Shown here one piece after another: positions 1 through 10,453 of a stretch of DNA of 64,000 nucleotides. The DNA is taken from the NCBI GenBank assembly GCA_963718065.1, contig CAVQYE010000020.1, positions 124,001 through 188,000 of the forward strand, in the 5' to 3' direction. Position numbers and translations under genes: made by a program. Each line of letters starts with the position of its first letter. The stretch's first letter is position 1. Below the pieces are notes generated by a model, which was given only the letters and a program-made list of their open reading frames with translations, was not told the origin of the DNA and ran no database searches. Source of the DNA: CAVPGP01 sp963718065 (lineage in GTDB: Bacteria; Actinomycetota; Thermoleophilia; Gaiellales; Gaiellaceae).

Positions 1-740
1 CGCCTGCTTCGGGCGACGCTCTGGGCGGTCGAGACGAACGCGCACGGGGCATCCACCATGCGTCGCTCGGCGCTCTCTACGGCGGAATCACGCGCGCAGC
101 GCGACTGGATCGACCGCGCGGTCGGCCGGAACGCCGACGTCGCGTTCCTCTGGTCCGGCAACCGGGACAAGTTCACGCTCTGGGAGAACGAGTTCTTCAA
201 CCGCAGCGTCGGCCCGGTCTACGACCTCGGCTCGTCGGCGCCGGATCGGCTGCCGACGACGGACGTGACGGTCGATCCGCGGACGGGCACGCCTGCACGG
301 CGCGGGGCGCCATGCCTACGTGCTGACGGACACGTCGGTCGACCTCGACGGAACTCCGGTCGAGATCGACGTCGGCAAGCAGATGGCGCTCTACCGCGTC
401 GACGGCCCGCTCCGCGTGCGGGCTCAGACGTCCGGCATCTACGCCGACACGTGGTCGGGCCCGGAGGTCACGCGCACGACGTTCGGCTGCAACGGCGGCA
501 CACTCGTCGTCGACCTCCGCAGCGACACGAACCTGCACGCGCGACCCGTGCGCGTGACGAGCGGCGACGCGGCGGCGGTCGTGCCGGCGAACGATGTCGG
601 GCACGACGATCCGCGTGCCGCTGCACCCGGTGGCCGGACGGTGCGTCACGCGCTTCACGGTGTCCCCGACGGCGATCCCGAGCCCGTCGGACCCGCGCGC
701 GCTCGGCGCCCACTTCGACCGGTTCACCGTCCGGCCTTGA
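1..740 (+). CDS. C-terminal part of GT-C-like membrane glycosyltransferase (partial, frameshifted)
   Basis: The gene runs in from the left edge and only its extracytoplasmic C-terminal part is visible. Reading frame 1 gives a segment containing FFNRSVGPVYDL. The frame then moves near 300 and again near 590, and the protein ends at the TGA at 738-740. The visible part matches the C-terminal domain of the proteins at 4544-6694 and 48663-50618: F-[FW]-N-[RK]-S-[VI]-x-x-V, followed about 60 residues later by PLR...SG[IV]YxDxW. In those two proteins this domain follows a multi-pass membrane region with a D-E motif in the first loop, so this is probably the tail of a polyprenyl-phosphate-sugar-dependent glycosyltransferase. 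It is the first gene of a polysaccharide block. The next glycosyltransferase starts at a TTG overlapping its stop. Confidence 0.6.
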
Positions 741-1826
741 GGATCGTCTTCGACGTCTAGCCGCTGTCGCACGAGCGGACGGGCGTCAACAACTACATCC
801 GCGGCTCGCTCGCGCGGCCTCGTCGAGCGTCGGCGCGGCGCGCGGGCACGAGATCGTCGCGTTCGCGCCGACGACTCGCCCGAGGGCGGCGCGCGATCCC
901 GCGAGGCGCTCGACGGGCTCGACGTCGAGCTGCGGCTCGTCACGCTGCCCGGCGCGCACGCGCTGGCGCACCGCGCTGGTCGCATGCTCGGCTGGCCGCC
1001 CGCCGAGCGCTTCGTCGGCCGCTTCGACGTGCTGCACTTCACCGACTGGATGTACCCGCCGCAGCGCGCCGGTGTGCGCGCGACGACGATCCACGATCTC
1101 GTGCCCGCTGCACTTTCCCGAGTGGGTGACCGGGCGCACGCGCTCGATGCACGGGCGCAAGTACGCAACGCCGCCCGCACCTGCGACGTCGCTGTTCGCC
1201 AACTCGGCGTTCACCGCCGACGACATCGCCGCGACGCTCGGCTTCCCGCGCGAGCGGATCGTCGTCGCGCACCCCGGCATCGGCGCCGAGTTCCGCGCCG
1301 ACGGCGAGGCGGCCGACCTCGGCGCGCCGTACCTGCTCACGGTCGCGACGCTCGAGCCGCGCAAGAACCTCGGCACGCTCGTCGACGCGTTCGCGCTGCT
1401 CGGCGACACGGAGCTCTCGCTCGCGGTCGTCGGCGGCGCAGGGCTGGGGGCCGCAGCCGCGGCTCGACCGTGCCCGGCGTCGTGCGGCTCGGCCGCGTCT
1501 CCGACGAGGAGCTCGCGCGGCTCTACCGCGGCGCCGCCGCGGTCGTCTATCCGTCGCGCTTCGAGGGCTTCGGCATGCCGATCACCGAGGCGATGGCCTC
1601 GGGCGCACCGGTCGTCGCCTCGGCGCACCCGTCGATGGACGAGGCCTGCGGCGACGCTGCCGTGCGCGCCGACCCGGAGAGCCCCGAGGCGTTCGCGGCG
1701 GCGATCCGCGAGGCGCTCGGCGCGCCGCGACGAGCTGCGCGCGCGCGGGCTCGAGCACGCACGCGCGGTTCTCGTGGCGGCGGGTCGGCGAGATCTTCCT
1801 CGAGGGGTACCGCGCGATTCGCGTAG
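737..1826 (+). CDS. GT4-family glycosyltransferase (frameshifted, one in-frame amber)
   Basis: This is a GT-B-fold glycosyltransferase of family 4, a cytosolic enzyme moving a sugar from a nucleotide donor onto a lipid-linked acceptor. The start is taken at TTG 737, overlapping the previous stop, because the peptide RIVFDV there is the usual beta-1 strand. A TAG at 758-760 follows directly where homologues have a serine or similar residue. Pieces in different frames then assemble into a normal order: a YPPQRAGVRATTIHDLVP-like segment near 1050-1110, LEPRKNLGTLVDAF near 1350, and the C-terminal donor-site motif RFEGFGMPITEAMA near 1555-1595 with its E-x7-E signature. Indels lie near 820-900, 1105, 1450 and 1725-1800. 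It is the first of three consecutive GT4 genes. Confidence 0.65.
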
Positions 1827-2747
1827 GGCTCGACACGACGCCGCTCGCGCAGACGCGCGCCGGCACCGCGCGGTACGTCCGCGGGCTGCTGCGACCACCT
1901 CGACGTGCCGATGCGCAGTCGTCCTTCCCGGCGACGTCGCGCGTGCGGCGACGCTCGCGCGCCGACGCGCTCTGGTACCCGCGCCTGCCGCGCGCGACGG
2001 CGTCGACGTGCTGCACTGCCCGACGTTTCGCGGCCCGTTCTCGGCCGGCGCGCCGCTCGTCGTCACCGTGCACGACCTCGCCGTGCTGCGCCATCCGGAG
2101 TGGTTCAACCGCTGGACGCGCACGTACTCGCGCATCGCCGTGCCGCGCGTCGTCCGCGCCGCCGACCGGGTGATCGCCGTCTCCGAGTTCACGAAGCGCG
2201 AGCTCGTCGAGCTGCTCGGCGTGGCCGAGGCGAAGATCCGCGTCGTGCCGAACGCGCGTCGAGGACGTCTTCACGCCCGACGGGCCGCGGGCCGAGGGCG
2301 ACTACGTGCTCGCCGTCGGGACGCTCGAGCCGCGCAAGAACCTGGCGCGGATCCGCGGCCGCGGTCGACGGCGAGCTGCGCGTCGTCGGCGCGCGCGGCT
2401 GGGGCAGACGTCGAGCCGCCGGCGAACGTCGCGCTGGCTCGGCGAGGTCGCCGACGAGGAGCTCGCGGCGCTCTATCGCGGCGCGCGCTGCCTCGTCTAC
2501 GCCTCGCTGTACGAGGGCTTCGGCATCCCGGTCGCCGAGGCGCTCGCGTGCGGCTGCCCGGTCGTGACGAGCCGCGGCGCGCGATGGCCGAGTTCGCCGG
2601 CGACGACGCGACCTACGTCGACCCGACCGGACGTCGACTCGATCCGCGACGGCATCGCGCGCGCGACCCGGCCGGAGCCGCGGCGCGTCGCCTCGTGGGC
2701 CGACGTCGCGGCGCAGACCGCAGGCGGTCTACGAGGAGCTCGCGTGA
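1817..2747 (+). CDS. GT4-family glycosyltransferase (frameshifted)
   Basis: This is a second GT4 glycosyltransferase of the same type as its neighbour. The N-terminal motif VGLDTTPLAQTRAGTARYV starts at about 1820, but the codon at 1817 is ATT, so the true start is blurred by an error or lies a few bases away. VVTVHDLAVLRHPEWF (2060-2105), SEFTKRELVELLG (2180-2220), LEPRKNLA (2320-2350) and SLYEGFGIPVAEALACG (2505-2555) give a complete GT4 architecture of about 310 residues. At least four single-base shifts are needed (about 1890, 1920, 2255, 2350). The stop overlaps the GTG of the next gene, so these three genes were probably one translationally coupled unit. Confidence 0.65.
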
Positions 2748-3776
2748 TCGTCGCTCGACGCCGACGTGCTCGGGCGCGACGCGCACCGGCGACGAGACGT
2801 ACGTCACGAACCTGCTGCGCGAGCTGCCGCCGGCGGCGCCCGACCTGCGCTTCGCGGCCGTGACGCGGCATCCCGAGCTCGTGCCCGACGGCGTCGAGGC
2901 GATCGCAGCTGCCCGCCCGCAGTCGCAGGAGCTGCGCATGGCCTGGTCGCTGCCGCGCCTGCTGCGGCGGCTGCGCCCGGCAGCTCGCGCACTTCCAGCA
3001 CGCGCTGCCGCTCGGCTGGCGCGGCCCGACCGTCGTCACGATCCACGACCTCTCGTTCGAGCGCGACGCCGTCGCTGATGGGCTGCGTCGACCGGCTGAC
3101 CTTCAAGGCGGTCGTGCCGCGCGCCGCGCGCAGGGCGCGACCACGTGCTCGCCGTCTCGGAGCGGACGAAGCGCGACGTCGATCGAGCTCTACGGCGATC
3201 CCGGCCGAGAAGATCACGGTGACGCCGAACGGCGTCGACGCCGCCTTCTCGCCGCGCGACGCAGCGGCGGCCACGGCCGGTCGCTACCTGCTCTTCGTCG
3301 GCGCGATCCAGCGCCGCAAGGACCCGCTCGCCGCGCTGGACGCGGCCGCGCGCCGTCGGGCTGCCGCTCGTCGTCGCGGGCCCCGAGAAGGAGCCCGAGC
3401 TCGCGCGCGAGCTGCGCGACGGCGGCGCCGACCTGCGCGGCTACGTCGCCGACCGACGAGCTCGCCGAGCTCTACCGCGGCGCGCGCGGCGCTCGTGCTT
3501 CCCGTCGCGCTACGAGGGCTTCGGCCTGCCGGTCGCTCGAGGCGATGGCGTGCGGCACGCCGGTCGTCGCGGCCGACGAGCCGGCGCTGCGCGAGGTGGC
3601 GGGCGACGCGGCGCGTCTACGCCGAGCGACGGCGACTTCGGCGCGGCCGTGCACGCGCGCGCTCGACGAGCGCGACGCGCTCGTGCGCCGCCGGGCTCGA
3701 GCGCGCGAAGCTCTTCTCGTGGGCGGAGACGGCGCGCCTGACGGCCGAGGTCTACCGGCGAGGTGCTCGCGCATGA
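2744..3776 (+). CDS. GT4-family glycosyltransferase (frameshifted)
   Basis: This is the third GT4 glycosyltransferase in the row. The GTG at 2744 overlaps the previous stop (GTGA). Recognisable blocks are TGDETYVTNLL (2785-2820), VVTIHDLSFERD (3030-3065), SERTKRDV (3155-3180), PAEKITVTPNGVDAAFSPRD (3200-3260), LFVGAIQRRKDPLAALDAA (3290-3350) and RYEGFGLPV followed by EAMACGTPVVAADEPAL (3510-3590). Several of the breaks are one-base insertions that create a new CG dinucleotide (near 3068, 3181, 3197, 3535). The stop overlaps the ATG of the GT2 gene that follows. Confidence 0.65.
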
Positions 3777-4535
3777 AGGTCGTCCGCCGTCGTCGTCTCG
3801 CACGGGCAGCCGCGCGGCTCGAGCAGTCGCTGCCGGCGCTGCGGCCGCAGGTCGACGAGCTGGTCGTGGTCGCGAACGTGCCCGGCTCGGTGCCGGCGCG
3901 GCGTCGAGGCGCGTGATCCACAACCCGCGCCGCTCGGCTTCGCCGCGAACCTCAACCTCGGCTTCGCGCGCTGCACGACGCCGAGCGCGCTGCTGAGCGT
4001 CGAACCCCGATGCGGTGCCCCGAGCCGGGCGCGGTCGCCGCGCTCGCCGCGTTCATGGCCGAGCACCCGCGCTGCGGCGTCGCCGGGCCGCGCATGGTCT
4101 ACCCCGACGGGTCGCTCGCAGCCCTCGCGGCGGCGCTTCCCGACGGTCGGCCGGCACGCTCGTCCGCCGCACGCCGCTGCGCATGGTCGTCGTCCGCAGC
4201 GGCGGCCACTTCCACCTCGACGAGCCGCAGCCCGACGAGCCCGTCCAGGCCGACTGGATGCTCGGCGGCTTCCTGCTGCTGCGCCGCGCGATGCTCGACG
4301 AGCTCGGCGGCTTCGACGAGGGCTTCCGCCTCTACGGCGAGGACATCGACCTCGCCTACCGCGCGATGCGGGCCGGCTGGGAGCGCTGGTACGTGCCCGA
4401 GGCCGGGTCGTCCGGCACGAGCACCAGGCGGAGACCGACAAGCAAGCTGGCTGACGCGCCGCACGCTCTGGCACTGGGCGGGCATCGCTCCGCTTCGTGC
4501 GCAAGCATCCGCAGTCCCTGAGGTCGCGGCGCTAG
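3773..4535 (+). CDS. GT2-family glycosyltransferase (rhamnosyltransferase-like, frameshifted)
   Basis: This is a family 2 (GT-A fold) inverting glycosyltransferase of about 250 residues. From 4100 the frame is clean: a PxMVYPDGSL segment, then DWMLGGFLLLRRAMLDELGG and FDEGFRLYGEDIDLAYR (4250-4370). This is the classic C-terminal half of dTDP-rhamnosyl-type GT2 enzymes, with the catalytic E-D in YGEDIDL. The N-terminal VVVSHG...LPALRPQVDELVVVAN lies at 3790-3890 after a shift near 3790. Further shifts are near 3905-3960, 4125 and 4405. The stop is TAG 4533-4535. Eight bases separate it from the end of the convergent membrane gene. Confidence 0.65.
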
Positions 4536-4543
4536 CGGGCCGG

Positions 4544-6694
4544 CTACTTGCCGCCCGGCACGAACGCGTGCGAGACCTGCGCCCCGAGCGCCCGTGAGTC
4601 GGAGAGCCCGTAGTCCACCGGCCTGAACGTGCGGGAGACGTGGAGCTCGATCCGGTACGGCGGCCGGGCGGGAAGCTCGAAGGTGCGGATGTCCCTGCCC
4701 TTCAACAACCAGTTGCGGGTCGCCAGTACCCGCGCGATCTGCGGTTGCCCGTTCTTGTCGATTCGCACCGTGCCCATGCGGATCCGCACCCGCGTCGGCG
4801 GCTCGAGCCCGGTAGCTCCCGCCCGAGAGACCGTCAGGCGGGCAACGCCCGGGCGGTTGCCCGGCGTCGAATACTGGGAGAACGAGGCGTCCGATCCCAT
4901 CCAGCCGTCGTCGTAGACGCCGCTCGCGGCGCTGGTGATGCGCAGCGGCCGCTTGATCCGGAAGAGGACCGTGGCGCCGTGACGCTCGACGGGCGTGCCG
5001 ACGAACTCGACGCCGTTGTCGCCGATCGCCCAGTCGACGTTGCGTTGCGCGCTGATCGTTCCGTCGGGCTTCGCCAGGTTCGGCGTGATCGTCTGCCCGG
5101 GCGGCGGCGTGCTCGCGTCGAGGCTCCAGACTTCGCCGATCGACTTGTTCCAGAACTCGAGCGGATAGAGGGCGTTCTCGTTGATCCTTTGGCCGAGGTA
5201 GAGAGTCAAGGCGCCTCCGGTGCGCGCGTCCACCCAATCCGTTCCGGGGAGTGCGCCGATCGCCCGCTCCGAGAAGTCCTGCGCCGCGTTTGCGGCCGTC
5301 ACCTCGGCGGTCACCGTCCAGGCGAGCCCCGCGACGGTGACGACCGAGGCGATCGCGAGCGCTGCCGGCCGCGGCAGCTCCCGCCGCGTGACGCGTCGGA
5401 ACAGGGCCGGCGCCACCAGTACCAGTGCGGAGACCGCCGTCATCCAGAGCAGGATGTTCTGTGCGTAGTCCTGGTTCCACGCCCACGCCCTGTTCGCGGC
5501 GGAGAGGATCGCCAGCCCCGGCGCGTCCGAATAGAGGTGATCCGCCATCTGGTACGGCGTTGCGGCCAGCAGGTAGGCGATCACGACCGCAGCGGCGACC
5601 ACCGCTGCAACTCGGACGCGAAGCCGCGCCAACATGACGGCGGCGCCGACGAACACGATCGGGCTGAGGTAGATCAGGTTCCGCTCCTCGACCCGCGTCG
5701 CCAGCGTGGTCGAGAGATACGACGCCTTGACGGCGACATAGAGCCCGAAGACGACGATGGAGCTGACCGCGACCGCGAGGAACGCACGCTCGCGCGGCTC
5801 GCGCTGTCCGGCGTTGAGGATCCAGGCGAGCGTCGCGACGGCCGGCAGGACGCCGACTCCGATCGCAAACGCACCGAACGCCCAGACTCCGAGCTCGATC
5901 ATCCGGCCGCTGTAGTGCGTGCCGACCTGCCAGTTCGCCGAGTTGTTGGTCGCGTAGGCGTTGAGGAAGATTGCGACCCCGAGCCCGAGCACGGCGGCGC
6001 CGAGACGTTCTCGCCAGGTCCACGACCGGAGGATCCTGCGGCCCTCGCGGCTCGTCGCCGCATAGATGACAACCGCGAGCGCCGCGCCGGGGATGAGCAC
6101 GAAGAGCTGACCCCGCACGAGCGGTGCGGCAAGCAGGGCGAGCGCCGCGAGGATGACACGGCCGCGTTTCCGGCGCTCGAGCGCACGCGCAAGCAGGAAG
6201 AAACACAGGACGGCATACGCGTAGGCGAGCGGCTCCGGGATGAGCATCGAGGAGTAGATGAGCGCCGGGACCGTGGCCGTGCCGGCGGCCGCGTAGAGGG
6301 CGAGCGGGCGCGAGACGAGCATGCGGGCGAGGCCGTAGGCCGGGAAGAACGAGGCGGCCATCAGCAGCGAATCGAAGTACTTGATCGCGTCGTAGGCCCG
6401 TTGGGTTCCCTGAAGCCACCAGGCGGGCGCGATCAGATAGGCGTACAGCGAAGGAGCCGACACGTCCTGCAGCCGCAGCTGCGCATGCCCGGTCGTGGCG
6501 ATCGCGCGCGAGAGCTCCGCCCACTGGAGCTCGTCGCTGTAGATGAAGGGCGCCACGTGCTTCGAGGCCTGCCAGCAATAGAGCATCGACAGCAGCAGGT
6601 AGACGACGATGACCGGATAGGCGGCGAGTGCGCGGTCGAGCACCCCGGGACGGGCCGGCGCTGCGGCCTCCGCCGGTTGGGCCTCTGCGCTCAC
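4544..6694 (-). CDS. GT-C-like multi-pass membrane glycosyltransferase with C-terminal extracytoplasmic domain
   Basis: This is an intact 716-residue protein. GTG 6694 is chosen because it overlaps the upstream stop (GTGA) and precedes a first transmembrane helix. About 12 hydrophobic segments follow. The first extracytoplasmic loop carries YSDELQWAELSRAI, the acidic D-E position expected for PMT/ArnT-like GT-C enzymes. The last 170 residues form a soluble domain with FWNKSIGEVWSL and PLRITSAASGVYDDGW, shared with the proteins at 1-740 and 48663-50618. The likely role is transfer of a sugar from a polyprenyl-phosphate carrier on the outer face of the membrane. It is downstream of, and coupled to, the fused WecA/CapD-like gene. 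Confidence 0.7.
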   Translation of the reverse strand: MSAEAQPAEAAAPARPGVLDRALAAYPVIVVYLLLSMLYCWQASKHVAPFIYSDELQWAELSRAIATTGHAQLRLQDVSAPSLYAYLIAPAWWLQGTQRAYDAIKYFDSLLMAASFFPAYGLARMLVSRPLALYAAAGTATVPALIYSSMLIPEPLAYAYAVLCFFLLARALERRKRGRVILAALALLAAPLVRGQLFVLIPGAALAVVIYAATSREGRRILRSWTWRERLGAAVLGLGVAIFLNAYATNNSANWQVGTHYSGRMIELGVWAFGAFAIGVGVLPAVATLAWILNAGQREPRERAFLAVAVSSIVVFGLYVAVKASYLSTTLATRVEERNLIYLSPIVFVGAAVMLARLRVRVAAVVAAAVVIAYLLAATPYQMADHLYSDAPGLAILSAANRAWAWNQDYAQNILLWMTAVSALVLVAPALFRRVTRRELPRPAALAIASVVTVAGLAWTVTAEVTAANAAQDFSERAIGALPGTDWVDARTGGALTLYLGQRINENALYPLEFWNKSIGEVWSLDASTPPPGQTITPNLAKPDGTISAQRNVDWAIGDNGVEFVGTPVERHGATVLFRIKRPLRITSAASGVYDDGWMGSDASFSQYSTPGNRPGVARLTVSRAGATGLEPPTRVRIRMGTVRIDKNGQPQIARVLATRNWLLKGRDIRTFELPARPPYRIELHVSRTFRPVDYGLSDSRALGAQVSHAFVPGGK

Positions 6695-8523
6695 TCCGTC
6701 GCGCCGATGATGACGCGCGGGTCGAGGTCGACCTCGCGGCGGACGAAGCGGCAGGCGATGCCGGCCTGCTCGCAGGCGCCGACGATCGCGTCGAGGCGCT
6801 CGCGCGGTGCGCTCGGGATCGTCACCAGCACGAGTCGGGCTTGGTCTTGTCGAGCACGCGCTCGATGCTCGTCGATGCCGCCGAGCACCGGGACGCCCTG
6901 CATGCGGCGGCCGCGCAGCCGCGGGTCGTCGTCGACGAAGCCGACGCACGCGCTCGCCCGGCGTCTCGCGCAGCTCGCGCAGCAGGCTGCGGCCGGTGCG
7001 GCCCGCGCCGACGATCAGGCTCCGGCTGCCGCCGCGGTCGCGGATCATGCTGCAGCGCGCGACGACGATCGCCCGCTCGGCGAAGCGCGACGCCGACGAT
7101 CAGCGACGCATGCAGATCAGCGCGTCGACGACGAAGACGTTCGCGCGAGAAGTCGCCGAGCGGCGGCTGCGTCAGCACGATGAACCCGAGCGCGATCACC
7201 TCGGAGACGACGACCGCGGCGGCGATCGCGGCGATCGCGTCGCGCGCGCCGGCGTAGCGCCACACGCAGCGGTAGAGGCCGAACGGGATGAACGCGAGAT
7301 AGCGCGCGACGAGGATGACCGGCAGCGAGATCGGCGAAGAAGTGCCGCTGGTTCGTCGTGCCGGGCCAGCTCGAACGCGCAGCAGGTAGGCGCCGAGGAA
7401 CGAGCGCTGATCAGCGCGAAGTCGACGAGCACCTCGACGAGCCGCGCCGCCAGTGCACGGCGAACGCCGCGCGGGAATCGATGGCCTCGCCCGTCGGCCG
7501 CGGTCGATGTCGGCGAGGAAGCTCGCGAACTGCACGAGCAGGGCGAAGGTGATCAGCGACGCCGACGCAGCGATCCGCGCCGTTGTCGAGCGACGTTGTA
7601 GGCGAGGCTCGTGGCGCCGAGGCCGATCGCGACGAGCGCGAGCAGCGACGACCGCGCTCGTCTCCGACAGGCCGATGCGGACGAGCCGGTGCGAGCGTGT
7701 GGTCGCGTCCGCCCTGCGTAGATCGGCCGTCCGTCGAGGAGGCGCACGACCGTGACGAGCGTCGTGTCGAGGATCGGGACGGCGAGGATCAGGATCGGCA
7801 GGATCAGCGTCGCGACCGTCGTCCCGGCGACCGTGCCAGCTCGCCGCGAGCCCGAGCGCCGCGAGCGCGAAGCCGAGCAGACTGGCTGCCGGAGTCGCCC
7901 ATGAAGACGAGCGCGCGCCCGGCCGGGCGCAGGTTGAACGGCAGGAAGCCGGCGCACGCCGAACCCGATCGCGAGCGAGACCGCGAGCACGAGGTCGTTC
8001 GAGTGCAGTCGTCACGGCGTCGATCGCGAAGAAGGCGAGCGCGATCGCGGCGAGCGTCGCCGCGAGCCCGTCCATGTTGTCGAGCAGGTTGAACGCGTTC
8101 GTCAGGCCGACGAGCCAGACGAGCGGCGATCGCGTAGCCGAGCACGTCGTTGCCGACGATCTGGACGTGCGTGCCGGTGACCAGCACGAGCACGGCGGCG
8201 GCGATCTGCGCCGCGAGCTTGGCGAGCGGGCGGCAGGTGGAAGAGGTCGTCGACGAGCCCGCGGCGAAGAGGATCGCGCACCCGGCGAGGATCCCGAGCA
8301 GCTGTGTGTCGGCCTCGACGTCGCCGGTCCAGACCGCGGCAGCCGACCCCGGCGGCGAAGCCGAGTGAAGATCCCGATCCCGCCGCCGAGCGGCGTCTCG
8401 CGGGTGTCCCAGCGGTTGCGGCTCGGCGTCGACGAGCAGCCGCCGCCGGAGCGGCGAACGGAGCAGCGCCCAGATCACAGCCGCCGAGACCGGAAACGCG
8501 ACGAGGGCGGCGAGCGCGCTCAC
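6691..8523 (-). CDS. Fused WecA/MraY-like sugar-1-phosphate transferase and CapD-like N-terminal module (frameshifted)
   Basis: The N-terminal half (8523 to about 7560) reads as a polyprenyl-phosphate sugar-1-phosphate transferase: about ten helices, GFLPFNLRPAGRALVFMGDS with the conserved F-x-G-D, and LPILILAVPILDTTLV. Without a stop between them, the C-terminal half (7480-6691) has four helices (FGLYRCVWRYAG, VVVSEVIALGF), then a Rossmann segment SLIVGAGRTGRSLLREL, an HPVLGGID-like strand and LVLVTIPSAPRERLDAIV. That is the N-terminal layout of CapD/PglF-type NDP-sugar enzymes, without the catalytic SDR domain. The start is GTG 8523, and at least eight indels must be corrected. The fusion could be real, or two adjacent genes may be merged by errors. 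It probably starts lipid-linked polysaccharide synthesis. Confidence 0.6.
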
Positions 8524-8653
8524 GCCAGTGGAGGGTAGTGAAGTGCTGTTAGGCGCATGTATGGGAGCCTCCTGCCCGCCCGGGCCCGCACCTAGACTAG
8601 AGCGCCGCCCCGACATCGAAGCCGGCGACCACCAAGCTCGTGACGTCGAACCC

Positions 8654-9460
8654 GTGACGATCTACTCCGACCTCTTCCGCTACCGCGAGCTCTTCCGGAA
8701 TCTCTTCCGGCGCGACCTCCAGGCCAAGTACCGCGGCTCGGTGCTCGGCGTCGCCTGGTCGCTCGCGAACCCGCTCGTCCTGATGGGGATCTACGCGCTC
8801 GTCTTCAGCGTGCTCTGGCAGCGCGATCGACATGCCGCACTACCCGCTCTACCTGCTCTCGGGGCTGGCGGTGCTGGATCTTCTTCTCGACGTCGCTGCA
8901 GGCCGGCGCGCGGACGCTGCTCGACAACGCCGAGCTGATCAAGAAGGTGCGCTTCCCGCGCCAGCTCGTGCCGCTCTCGATCGTCGCGACGCAGCTCGTC
9001 ACCTTCGCGGCGATGCTCGTCGTGCTGATCGTGTCGTGAACGCGATCGTGATCCCGGAGACGCGCGGACACGGTCTGGCTGACGATCCCGCTGCTCGCGG
9101 TCGGGATCGTGGCGCTCGTCGCCGGGCGTGGCGCTCGCCGTCGCGTCGCTGAACGTGCTCTTCCGCGACGTCGAGCACATGCTCGCGGCGCTGCTGCTGC
9201 CGTGGTTCTTCCTGACGCCGATCGTCTACTCGTACACGGCGATCGACGCGTTCGAGCACGCACCACGACGCTGACGCAGGTGCTCCGCTGCGGGAACTTC
9301 ATCACGCCGCCGATCGAGGCGCTTCGCGCGCCGCTCTACGAGCGGTCGCCTGCCGCGCCTGCGGCGACGTGTCTACCTCGTCGCGGCAGCCGCGGTCGCG
9401 CTCGCGCTCGGCTCGTGGGTCTTCAACCGCGTCGACGACCGGATCGCGGTCGAGCTCTGA
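8654..9460 (+). CDS. ABC-2 polysaccharide export permease (Wzm-like, frameshifted)
   Basis: This is an inner-membrane permease of the O-antigen/teichoic-acid export type. GTG 8654 is chosen because it begins TIYSDLFRYRELFRNLFRRD, the usual cytoplasmic amphipathic start, followed by LQAKYRGSVLGVAWSLANPL. Six membrane segments follow, with VRFPRQLVPLS and LNVLFRDVEHMLAALLLPWF, both typical of this family. Indels near 8823, 8880, 9035, 9070, 9125 and 9255 break the frame. No ATPase gene is adjacent. The matching Wzt-like ATPase is at 12815-14038, beyond hemE and hemH. The stretch 8585-8600 holds TAGACT, a possible -10. Confidence 0.7.
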
Positions 9461-10275
9461 TCCGCTCCGTCGTAGACCCACGGCTCGCGGCGATGCTGAT
9501 CGTCGCGCGAGGGCTCGATCGGCCGGCAGCCCTTCCGGCCCGGGCGATGGGCTCACGTCGAGACCGGCGACGATCGACGGGCAGCAGCAGCGGCCTGCGA
9601 GAACGGCACGCGGCACGCGACCGGCGCCGGCGCCCGAGCGCTGCGCGAGCAGCCCGGGTCGCAGCCGGCCGGCCGTCGTCTGCGATCGCAGCCGCCGACG
9701 ATCCCGTAGCCCTCCTGGTGCGCGTCGAGCAGCACGCGGTCGACCAGTCGGGCGCCGGCTCGACGCCGGGAGCCAGGTAGGCGATCGCCTCGGCCTCCTC
9801 GAGCGCCACGAGCGGCTCGGTCTGGTGTCGTGCACCGGTCGGCGCCGACGACCGCGAGCCGGCGCTCGATCCGCGGCGCGATCTCGACGTCCTCCTCCGG
9901 GCGCGTGTTGCCGAGCTCGGCGAGCCAGAAGCGACGCTCGTCGACGAGGTCGATCGCGAACCGGTAGCGGCCGGGCGGCACCGGGACTCGCACCGCGAGC
10001 TCGAGCTCGCACCGTCTCGCCGGGCGCGACGGCGTGCGGCAGCGCAGTGCGCACGCCGTCCCAGACGATCGGGTTGCCCCGGTCGTCGAGCCAGTGGTAC
10101 GAGGCGTGGATGCCGGTGACCTCGCCCGCGTCTGCCACGTCGCCGTGCCGGCGTTCTCGACAACGGCCCGCGCGACGGTGAGCGAGCCGGCCCGGCGGCC
10201 GTCGAGGCTCCAGCTCAGCCAGCGCGCGGCGAGCGGGCCCTTCGGTGTGGCGCTGTTGGCGGCAGGCATGTCCAT
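9461..10275 (-). CDS. Unrecognised protein with N-terminal beta-sandwich-like domain (frameshifted)
   Basis: I do not recognise a defined family. The N-terminal 120 residues (10275 to about 9890) read ARWLSWSLDGRRAG...VVENAG, then SYHWLDDRGNPIVWDG, VPPGRYRFAIDLVDE and FWLAELGN. This is a beta-rich pattern of the kind found next to glycosyltransferases or polysaccharide-binding modules. The rest contains EPLVALEEAEAIAYLAPG and LDAHQEGYGIVGG and resembles a sugar-active accessory protein. Start candidates are ATG 10275 and ATG 10269. The C-terminal end cannot be fixed because the frame breaks repeatedly between 9450 and 9850. Convergence with the export permease suggests a role in the same surface polymer. 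Confidence 0.4.
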
Positions 10276-10453
10276 TCGGCGCGGCGTTAGAGGCTTGACG
10301 CGAAACTCGGGCACGCACGGCTGGTGCGCCAGACGCGGCGCGGCTCACCCGGCTCGGGCTTACCCGTAGTAACCACTATGCGCGGCGCCCGACCCAGCTG
10401 ACCCGCTTGGTCTGGCCCATCCCCGCACGCCCCCGAGCTCCACATCAAGCCTC

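Noticed and set aside
58..3078. A 1006-codon open frame on the plus strand
   Set aside because: It joins pieces of several glycosyltransferases with Arg-rich out-of-frame translation. It exists because GC-rich DNA rarely has stops; the real genes shift frame inside it.
4640..7183. An 847-codon open frame on the plus strand
   Set aside because: It is the antisense shadow of the membrane glycosyltransferase and the fused WecA/CapD-like gene. It has an Arg/Asp/His-rich composition and no recognisable fold.
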